Source: Candidatus Hydrogenedentota bacterium (lineage in GTDB: Bacteria > Hydrogenedentota > Hydrogenedentia > Hydrogenedentales > SLHB01). From it: DNA of 6,255 nucleotides. Made by a program: the position numbers and the translations under genes. This document shows positions 1 through 5,442 of the stretch, piece after piece. Position 1 is the stretch's first letter. Each line of letters starts with the position of its first letter. The stretch lies in NCBI GenBank assembly GCA_003557825.1, contig PWNM01000412.1, positions 1-6,255 of the forward strand, written 5' to 3'. The notes beneath the pieces are model-generated. The model was not told the origin of the DNA, did not search any database, and saw only the letters and a list, made by a program, of their open reading frames with translations.

Positions 1-1500
1 AGGGGCGAAGGCCTCGGTTGGCCAATAACTCACCCAACCATCGAATTCATCGTTGGGCAGCCAGTAGACCAGGTCCGAGGTTTGATCCCCGAAGGCCACA
101 ATCCCCCAGACCGAATCGGGGTCTATTGGTGCATCGGCTCGAAGCCGAATGGCCAACTCGGAGTCCATCGGGGCCTTTACCACGCCGTCGGCCAGTTCGA
201 ATGACGGTATCACCGGTTCATAGGCCGTGCGATAAGCTTTGGCTCGGGTTGCGGCAGAAGAACCGGCGAAGCCGGAAGCCGGCCCTTGTCTCTCGCCGAT
301 CTTACACCCGTTATCCACCGACACCCAGTAATAGTACTGTCCGGCGCTTGCCGATCGGGCATTGCCAGGACACCCGATGCCCGGTGGTTCTGCTTTGGCT
401 ATCGAGTAATCGTCGAAGGTGGTCTGGGGCCACGCGCCGATAAAACTCGCTGCCTCTTCATCGGGCGACTCGCCTCGGTAAACGCGGTATTTCACCGCGC
501 CCTCGACAGGACTATAGGTGATCCGAATGCGGTCAGAGAAATCGCCGTGAGTTGCCTGCACCTCGCTCGGCGGATCCGGAACCGGGCAGAACGGGACCAA
601 AGTGATGGTCGTGGTCCGTTGGGCGCTCAAGGGCGGTCTGCCGGTATCTTCGGCATTGAAGGTCGCGCGGTAGGTTCCCGGGGCTGATTCGCTGGTATCC
701 CACCGAAAAAATCCTGTCACGGGATCGATGGAGTAATCCGTCACATACTGTCCGCCGGCTTGGGCCATCAACGACACCGAGTAGGTCAACGCTCCCCCAT
801 CAGGATCGGTGGCTTCCACTTGATAGGTGATTTCCTCGGTTACCTCTCCCTCAAGTGAAGGAATCGGTTGCATAGTGGGCGGTTGATTCTGAATAATAAC
901 TATCGGACTTTCGTGCCAGCGGCTCCATTCCTCGCCGTTGTTGACCCGGATCTCAGCAAACCAGACTTCGCTGCCGGTCGTGGCTTCGGGTGGAAGCTCC
1001 GTTCGATTATTCCATTGCGTCTGCCGCTCCCCGTCTCGGTACCACCGGATCTGCCGCGTATCCTCGGGCAGCTGGCGAGGATCTGAGTAGGTGTAGGTCA
1101 AACGTATCGATGCATTCGAAGTCGGATTGCTTGGGCTCAGTTGCAGATTGCGAACCCTCGGCCGGGTCCCAGACGGATCAACCGTCAACACAACCCGCCG
1201 CATGGCCACCTGACCATTGGTCTCGTTTCGGAACAATACCATCGCCGTGTGTTCGCCGGCAGCAAGATTTGCGGCCGCCTGGTTCAGGCTCAGCGTCACA
1301 TTGGTTGAGCCGCCGGCATTGACGGTGCCGCTTGTACCGGGAGCCGCATCGAGCCACGTAGGCAAGCCGCCGACCGTCCAGTCAAATTGGCCGTCTGTAC
1401 TCGAAAGCGTATAGGCCTGGGAGCTTGGTGAGAACGTCCCCCCCTCGACCCCCGAACTTGTAAAATCCGTGTCCGGCGTTACCGACCAGTCGGTCAATTC
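1..1500 (-). other. C-terminal modular region of the S8B protease: BACON-like, two Ig-like, FN3-like and a further partial module
   Basis: Residues 699-806 resemble the BACON-like repeat common in secreted bacterial proteins (FDWTVGGLPTWLDAAPG, then NVTLSLN, AAGEHTAMVLFRNETNG, RRVVLTV). Residues 808-901 look like an Ig-like module (PRVRNLQLSPSNPTSNASIRL, IRWYRDGERQ, SEVWFAEIRV). Residues 902-999 match a cadherin/putative-Ig pattern (YQVEATDPDGGALTYSVS, FRWDTSES, GTYRATFNAED). Residues about 1003-1115 are FN3-like (PDPPSEVQATHG, KYRVYRGES, YYYWVSVDNG) with C1003, C1075 and C1097. From about 1130 another beta-rich module starts and runs off the edge. Such modules usually act in attachment or substrate binding outside the cell. 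Module names are by pattern and the exact families are uncertain. Confidence 0.6.
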
Positions 1501-3594
1501 TTCCCTTCGGTGGCCGAAGATCCGCATGGACCAGCTGTTCAGCGTTCCCACATCCAGCGGTTGGCGATCGCTTACGCGAAGGGTCCAATCTCCGTTGGGA
1601 TCCTCTCCCCAGTGGGCCACTGTAACGAAACTGAAGCTTAGATTCGGGGTACTATTGTCTGGCCGTTCCCTGCCCAGTATGGACGTCATACCCGAGGGAG
1701 AAATCAATTCTACGCGCAAATCTCCTTGCCATGTGTGCTCGATGTCGACCGTGACCTCGACATGCTCGATAAAAAAGCCGTCTGGATCGTCAATGGTCAC
1801 CGAGTCGGTGACGCCTTCGGGATCGTTGTCCGGAATCTCGAGCTCGGGAGTCTGTATCGGCGAGGAAAGGGGTTCCGCCTCTTCGGGCACGTTCACCCAG
1901 GAGGCTGCCGCCAAGGTCGCTGCTGCGGCATCGACCATCCCATAACCATAATCATGGCTGAACCATCGGCCCGAACCATTTTGAGCCCATCCAGGGTGGT
2001 TGGAGTCGTTTTTCCGCGAGCTATCCACGAGGATGTGTTGTACGTCCCGCCACGTGAGATCGGGGTTGACGTCAAGCATGAGCGCAACCACGCCGGCGGC
2101 GACAGGAGTAGAGGCGGAAGTCCCTCTGAAGGAATGATAGTAATCCCCTGCGACATATCCCGCGCCGCCCGTGCGGTCCGTCGTTGAGACCTCGTCTCCG
2201 GGCGCAGTGACCAGAACGCAAGACCCAGGTTCGCTATACCAAGCGTAGGTCCCATCGGCTTCAACGCTGGCTACCGCGATGGTATACCGGCTATTGGTAT
2301 AACCGTCGTAGTTGGACCAGTCGCCGAAATCACGGCCGTTGCCTGCGGCCCACAAATAAACAATGCCGTTGCCGTCGCGGCCTTGTTGGACGCCGTTCCG
2401 AATCGCATCTTCGATGGGGCCGGTGATGGGATCCGTAGTAAGAAACATATCCGGCGGTCCCCAGGAATTGGTGTTGACATGAGCGCGATTTTCCGGCTCC
2501 GCCACGAATCCTTGGTGTCCGATGGCGCCTACGATTTGGTTAGAGGACAACGAACCGCCGATGAGGCGAACACCGATGATTGAAGCATCATACGCGACGC
2601 CTGCGACGCCGATTCCATTGTCTCCAACGGCCGCCGCAAGCCCGGCTACGGCCGTACCATGGTTGTCATTTGGACCAAGGTTCATGTTCTGAGTGCCCGT
2701 CCGATAATCGAAACTCAGGTCGGGCCGGGCGTTGGCCTCGATATCGGGATGCGTCAGTTGCACGCCGTCGTCAACCACGACAATATTGACGCCGCCACCG
2801 GTACCCCGACTCCATGCGCTCAGTGCGCCTACATCGATTCCGGCAATGCCTCCGACCTTCTGCCCCGTGTTGCGCAAGTGCCACTGACGATTGAACAGCG
2901 GGTCATTGGGTATGGTCACGCGCCGCTCCAGATGGCGCAACACTTCGGGTTGGGCATAGACGACGCCTTCCCGTTCATACATGGCGTTGGCAATATCAAC
3001 GGAGCCCGTCAGCCCGGCGTCGGCGGCTTCGAGGATGTACACGCCCTCGAGCGACGGCATCCCACCCAGAACCTGTACCCCATAGGCCGATGCGAGTTCG
3101 TCGATGGAAACATTCGGTCCGGGTCGGACAAAAAGCCGCGAGGTGATGATTTGCCGCGACTCCTCCGTCCGTTCGATACCCGACCGTGGATAGGCGACGG
3201 CCTCGACCACATAACCGGCCGTGGTAAAGTCGACGCTTCGTCCGGCGAGGTCGGCCCGATCGGCGGCTGCCTGGTCGAACCGTACCAATACGCGCTCTGC
3301 TTCGGCATCTACGGCCACTTCCGCATCGGGCAATGCCTGCTGCAATTGCGCGCCCGCTCGAGATTGAACATCGGCATCACCGCCGGGAACATGCACCATG
3401 ATCTCATCCAGGGCAAGCACCAGCTCCACGCGCAAATCGCCGCTGTAATAATATAATGGCTGTTCACCATCCGACGATGCGGACGCGCTGCCGCCGACAA
3501 GGCCAAGGGAGAACCCCAGCAACAAGGTCAGGGCCAACGTAACCGTCAGCATGCCATGCGCCAGCCCGTGGCGTCCTATTTGTCTCCTGTTCAT
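1..3594 (-). CDS. Secreted kexin/furin-type (S8B) subtilisin-like serine protease with P domain and Ig-like C-terminal modules; partial, C-terminus beyond left edge
   Basis: The frame is open for 1198 codons from the ATG at 3594 to base 1 with no stop. Order: signal peptide (1-39), prosegment (40 to about 225), catalytic domain (about 230-565), P domain (about 585-695), then Ig-like modules. Catalytic residues are D275 (in VVVDDGV), H312 (NDNHGTAVAG), N419 for the oxyanion hole (WAAGNG) and S493 (FRGTSASTPVAAG). The stretch from NSWGPPD (376-382) through NGVQQGR (400-406) to NYDGYTNSRYTI (428-439) follows the kexin/furin pattern rather than that of bacterial subtilisins, and the P domain supports S8B. 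Expected role: an exported or surface-attached calcium-dependent endopeptidase cutting after basic residues (inference). Substrates are unknown. The gene lies downstream of metY but is separated from it by a terminator, so it is probably its own unit. The start is set by a strong ribosome binding site followed directly by a signal peptide. The protein's end and any sorting signal lie outside the window. Confidence 0.93.
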   Translation of the reverse strand, partial: MNRRQIGRHGLAHGMLTVTLALTLLLGFSLGLVGGSASASSDGEQPLYYYSGDLRVELVLALDEIMVHVPGGDADVQSRAGAQLQQALPDAEVAVDAEAERVLVRFDQAAADRADLAGRSVDFTTAGYVVEAVAYPRSGIERTEESRQIITSRLFVRPGPNVSIDELASAYGVQVLGGMPSLEGVYILEAADAGLTGSVDIANAMYEREGVVYAQPEVLRHLERRVTIPNDPLFNRQWHLRNTGQKVGGIAGIDVGALSAWSRGTGGGVNIVVVDDGVQLTHPDIEANARPDLSFDYRTGTQNMNLGPNDNHGTAVAGLAAAVGDNGIGVAGVAYDASIIGVRLIGGSLSSNQIVGAIGHQGFVAEPENRAHVNTNSWGPPDMFLTTDPITGPIEDAIRNGVQQGRDGNGIVYLWAAGNGRDFGDWSNYDGYTNSRYTIAVASVEADGTYAWYSEPGSCVLVTAPGDEVSTTDRTGGAGYVAGDYYHSFRGTSASTPVAAGVVALMLDVNPDLTWRDVQHILVDSSRKNDSNHPGWAQNGSGRWFSHDYGYGMVDAAAATLAAASWVNVPEEAEPLSSPIQTPELEIPDNDPEGVTDSVTIDDPDGFFIEHVEVTVDIEHTWQGDLRVELISPSGMTSILGRERPDNSTPNLSFSFVTVAHWGEDPNGDWTLRVSDRQPLDVGTLNSWSMRIFGHRREELTDWSVTPDTDFTSSGVEGGTFSPSSQAYTLSSTDGQFDWTVGGLPTWLDAAPGTSGTVNAGGSTNVTLSLNQAAANLAAGEHTAMVLFRNETNGQVAMRRVVLTVDPSGTRPRVRNLQLSPSNPTSNASIRLTYTYSDPRQLPEDTRQIRWYRDGERQTQWNNRTELPPEATTGSEVWFAEIRVNNGEEWSRWHESPIVIIQNQPPTMQPIPSLEGEVTEEITYQVEATDPDGGALTYSVSLMAQAGGQYVTDYSIDPVTGFFRWDTSESAPGTYRATFNAEDTGRPPLSAQRTTTITLVPFCPVPDPPSEVQATHGDFSDRIRITYSPVEGAVKYRVYRGESPDEEAASFIGAWPQTTFDDYSIAKAEPPGIGCPGNARSASAGQYYYWVSVDNGCKIGERQGPASGFAGSSAATRAKAYRTAYEPVIPSFELADGVVKAPMDSELAIRLRADAPIDPDSVWGIVAFGDQTSDLVYWLPNDEFDGWVSYWPTEAFAP
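1510..1842 (-). other. P (proprotein convertase / Homo B) domain of the S8B protease, about residues 585-695
   Basis: The segment begins near EIPDNDPEGVTDSVTI (about 586-601), continues through IEHVEVTVDIEHTWQGDLRV (609-628) and the ELISPSGM strand-turn (629-636), and ends with the WGEDPNGDWTLRVSD phrase (662-676) and LNSWSMRIFG (684-693). This is the ordinary signature of the beta-sandwich P domain that follows the catalytic domain in kexin and furin and stabilises it. It has about the usual length for the family. Bacterial S8 and metalloproteases also carry it, so it does not prove S8B by itself, but together with the catalytic-domain motifs it does so well. Confidence 0.88.
2920..3594 (-). 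other. Signal peptide and prosegment of the S8B protease (residues 1-225)
   Basis: Residues 1-14 carry several Arg and His, residues 15-34 are hydrophobic (MLTVTLALTLLLGFSLGLVG), and A37-S38-A39 gives a standard signal peptidase I site, so export through Sec with cleavage after A39 is likely. Residues 40 to 225 form an unusually long prosegment of about 185 residues. Its second half (about 150-218) ends in VVYAQPEV, a phrase typical of the end of subtilase propeptides before the NDPLF start of the catalytic domain (230-234). It closes with L-E-R224-R225, a dibasic pair that could be the maturation site. The boundaries are inferred from sequence pattern only. Confidence 0.75.
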
Positions 3595-3599
3595 CACGC

Positions 3600-3605
3600 T
3601 CCTCC
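3600..3605 (-). promoter_or_regulatory. Ribosome binding site of the S8B protease gene
   Basis: GGAGGA on the minus strand lies 5 bases before the ATG at 3594. It is a near-perfect Shine-Dalgarno sequence and decides the start codon, which is also followed at once by a signal peptide. Confidence 0.9.
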
Positions 3606-3611
3606 AGTAGT

Positions 3612-3623
3612 GGCGGCGCCGCC
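3612..3623. repeat. Perfect 12-base GC palindrome just upstream of the protease ribosome binding site
   Basis: GGCGGCGCCGCC reads the same on both strands and ends 6 bases before the Shine-Dalgarno sequence of the protease gene. In RNA it can form only a short hairpin (4 base pairs with a 4-base loop), so it could weakly structure the leader; in DNA it could be a protein binding site. Either role is inference; chance in a GC-rich genome is also possible. Confidence 0.45.
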
Positions 3624-3696
3624 GCATTATTTCTCCGACTTATACCTGGAACTTTTGGGTCATCGAAATGACTCCCGCTGTCACCCGATGCATTCC

Positions 3697-3725
3697 ATAG
3701 TACCCATAAAGACCGTTTAACGCAA
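3697..3725 (-). promoter_or_regulatory. Possible sigma70-type promoter for the protease gene
   Basis: On the minus strand, TTGCGT (3725-3720) and TACTAT (3702-3697) are separated by 17 bases, giving 3 of 6 and 4 of 6 matches to the -35 and -10 consensus. It would leave a leader of roughly 100 bases. A TATAAG closer to the gene is a better -10 but has no matching -35. The match is weak and the organism's consensus is unknown. Confidence 0.25.
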
Positions 3726-3951
3726 GCTGAATGAAGTCTGAATTCTGAAGTGTGATGGATGGTGGATAAAATCATGTAATGAAAGGAGAGGCCGGCAGTT
3801 TGAAGTCTTGCCCACAGGACCGGCGGAGCTAGAAAATAAGAAGTGAAGCATGAACGATAGTTAAGTCATGCACGAGTCTATATGGGCGCTTTCGGCGAAG
3901 TATTCCATGCCCACTCGTCATGGTCTTTTTTGAACCGGAAAACGATGCGAG

Positions 3952-3990
3952 AAAAGGAAAAACCCGGCGGAGGGAAGTGTCTCCGCCAGG
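3952..3990 (-). terminator. Rho-independent terminator after metY
   Basis: On the minus strand CCTGGCGGAG (3990-3981) and CTCCGCCGGG (3972-3963) form a 10-pair stem with one G-U pair around an 8-base loop. It is followed immediately by TTTTTCCTTTTC. The stem begins 26 bases after the metY stop codon. This is a textbook intrinsic terminator and separates the sulfur genes from the protease gene. Confidence 0.9.
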
Positions 3991-4016
3991 CCCGGAAGGG
4001 GGATACGCAAGGCATC

Positions 4017-5309
4017 CTAGATTGATCTGGATAACGCCTGGTCGATATCCGCAAGGATATCTTCAATATCCTCGATACCCACCGAGACGCGGACGAGATT
4101 GGGCGTCACGCCTGCGGCTGCCTGCTCGTCTTCAGAGAGCTGCTGATGCGTGGTCGAGGCCGGATGAATCACCAAGGTCTTGGCATCGAGTACGTTCGCC
4201 AGGTGTGATGCCAGCTCGACATTGTTGATGAATTTCACTGCCGCGTCGTAACCCCCTTTTATACCAAAAGTTAGGATCGCTCCTTGACCGTTGGGCAGAT
4301 ACCGTTGCGCCCGCACATGATCCTTATGGCTCTCAAGTCCGGGATAGCAGACCCAGTCGACCCGGTCATGAGCCTCGAGATGGCGTGCCACTTTGAGGGC
4401 GTTTTCGGAGTGCCGCGGAGCCCGCAAATGCAGCGTCTCGATGCCCTGCAAGATGAGAAAGGCGTTGAATGGCGAGATGCAAGGCCCCATATCGCGGAGC
4501 AAAGTCACTCGCGCCTTGATGATGTAGGCGATATTCCCCATGGGTTTGAGCGCTTCGTGGAGGTTCAGGCCATGGTAACTCTCGTTGGGACCGGCGATTT
4601 CAGGGAATTTTCCGTTGTCCCAGTTGAAGGTACCACCGTCAACAATGACCCCGCCAATCGACGTCCCATGACCGCCGAGAATCTTGGTGGCCGAATGGAC
4701 CACGATGTCCGCTCCATGCTCGATGGGCCGGAACAACGCCGGCGACGCGACGGTGTTATCCACCATAAAAGGGATGCCGTATTCATGGGCGACGACCGCG
4801 ATGGCTTCGAAGTCCACCACATCGTTAGCCGGATTGCCGATGGCTTCGCAGAACAGAAACCGGGTATTTTCGTCGATGGCCTTGGCGAAATTGGTCGGAT
4901 CACTGGCATCGACAAAGCGGACCTCGATGCCCAAGTCCTTGAACGTATGGGCAAAGAGATTATAGGTACCGCCGTACAGCGTCTGCGACGATACGATGTT
5001 CTGGCCCGATTTGGTGATGTTGAGCGAGGCCAGGGTAACGGCCGCCGAACCGGATGCCGTAGCCAAGGCTGCAACTCCGCCTTCGAGCGCTGCTACCCGT
5101 TTCTCGAACACATCGGTCGTCGGATTCATGATGCGGGTGTAAATATTGCCGAATTCCTCAAGACCGAACAGCCGCGCGGCATGATCGGTGTCGTCGAAGA
5201 CATACGACGTGGTCTGATAGATGGGTACGGCTCGGGCGTTGGTGGCCGGATCGGCCTCTTGCCCGGCATGCACGGCCAAGGTACCGAGCTTGTGATGTTG
5301 GTCTCCCAT
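4017..5309 (-). CDS. metY: O-acetylhomoserine sulfhydrylase (O-acetylhomoserine aminocarboxypropyltransferase)
   Basis: A complete 430-residue protein of the Cys/Met-metabolism PLP-dependent enzyme family (fold type I). It converts O-acetylhomoserine and sulfide to homocysteine and acetate in the cytoplasm, the direct sulfhydrylation route to methionine. PLP lysine is K209 in HSATK; D184 (MVDNT) should contact the pyridine nitrogen; Y57 and R59 (NIYTRIMNPT) are the residues that reach the phosphate of the neighbouring subunit; Y112 (LYGGT) should stack on the cofactor; R407 (NLVRVSVGIED) should bind the substrate carboxylate. The length (MetY about 430, against 380-400 for cystathionine gamma-synthase or beta-lyase) and the SYVFDDTDHAARLFGLEEFG stretch (35-54) favour MetY. 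The start has GGAGG 6 bases upstream. It lies 133 bases after cysK, same strand, and ends in a strong terminator. Some family members use other acyl-homoserines or thiols, so exact substrate is inferred. Confidence 0.95.
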   Translation of the reverse strand: MGDQHHKLGTLAVHAGQEADPATNARAVPIYQTTSYVFDDTDHAARLFGLEEFGNIYTRIMNPTTDVFEKRVAALEGGVAALATASGSAAVTLASLNITKSGQNIVSSQTLYGGTYNLFAHTFKDLGIEVRFVDASDPTNFAKAIDENTRFLFCEAIGNPANDVVDFEAIAVVAHEYGIPFMVDNTVASPALFRPIEHGADIVVHSATKILGGHGTSIGGVIVDGGTFNWDNGKFPEIAGPNESYHGLNLHEALKPMGNIAYIIKARVTLLRDMGPCISPFNAFLILQGIETLHLRAPRHSENALKVARHLEAHDRVDWVCYPGLESHKDHVRAQRYLPNGQGAILTFGIKGGYDAAVKFINNVELASHLANVLDAKTLVIHPASTTHQQLSEDEQAAAGVTPNLVRVSVGIEDIEDILADIDQALSRSI

Positions 5310-5315
5310 GGATTT

Positions 5316-5320
5316 CCTCC
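5316..5320 (-). promoter_or_regulatory. Ribosome binding site of metY
   Basis: GGAGG on the minus strand, 6 bases before the ATG at 5309. It fixes the metY start and shows that metY is translated independently of cysK. Confidence 0.9.
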
Positions 5321-5349
5321 AACGTACTGCGTTACTGCTGTTGTTGCGT

Positions 5350-5379
5350 CCTATGGCTCCGATAGGGTGTGCTACACAC
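5350..5379 (-). other. Two adjacent small hairpins in the metY leader
   Basis: Read on the minus strand, GTGTG-TAG-CACAC (5379-5367) is followed with no gap by CCTAT-7 bases-ATAGG (5366-5350). Each has 5 perfect pairs. They lie about 30 bases before the metY ribosome binding site. They could give a small structured leader, but the stems are short and I recognise no known riboswitch core in the spacer. Confidence 0.35.
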
Positions 5380-5407
5380 GAATTGCTCCCCCCCGAGCCC
5401 CTTCAAA

Positions 5408-5425
5408 CGAACGCCGGTCCGTTCG
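5408..5425 (-). repeat. Inverted repeat just after cysK, possible weak terminator or RNA-stabilising hairpin
   Basis: CGAACG (5425-5420), 6-base loop, CGTTCG (5413-5408) on the minus strand, starting 17 bases after the cysK stop and followed by only three T. This is too weak for a confident terminator; it could partly attenuate read-through into metY or protect the cysK end of the transcript. Confidence 0.35.
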
Positions 5426-5442
5426 CGGCTTATTCCGGTTGG

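Larger units (their letters stand above)
3606..3951. other. Intergenic region between the metY terminator and the protease gene
   Basis: About 350 bases with no credible gene on either strand: short open frames here have no ribosome binding site and no recognisable protein. The sequence is visibly more AT-rich than the genes on both sides. It holds the possible promoter and the GC palindrome listed separately, a 6-base inverted repeat (gcatga 3848-3853 and tcatgc 3866-3871), and on the plus strand a weak stem followed by a T-run (3905-3931). Most likely it is the upstream control region of the protease gene. Confidence 0.6.

Noticed and set aside
3421..3440. The heptapeptide GDLRVEL occurs both at residues 52-58 and in the P domain (624-630), with 11 identical bases.
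   Set aside because: In each place it fits its own context (prosegment strand, and the GDLxVxL strand usual in P domains), and the flanks are unrelated, so coincidence is more likely than a duplication.
2659..3456. A 265-codon open frame on the plus strand opposite the protease gene.
   Set aside because: Antisense to the prosegment and catalytic domain, whose motifs are unmistakable; no ribosome binding site or recognisable motif.
1..3594. A frameshift or broken protease gene.
   Set aside because: Codon-by-codon reading from 3594 to 1 gives one frame of exactly 1198 codons with all domain motifs in order and no stop.
3464..3775. A 103-codon minus-strand frame covering the protease start and leader.
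   Set aside because: It overlaps the signal peptide in another frame, has no good ribosome binding site and no recognisable protein; the protease start is much better supported.
5388..5401. Possible G-quadruplex on the minus strand (G4 then G7).
   Set aside because: Only two G-runs are present; a stable four-tract quadruplex would need the G7 run to be split plus one more tract.
5310..5442. A SAM riboswitch ahead of metY.
   Set aside because: Conserved core bases of SAM-I and SAM-II are not seen, and the stems are too short and differently arranged.
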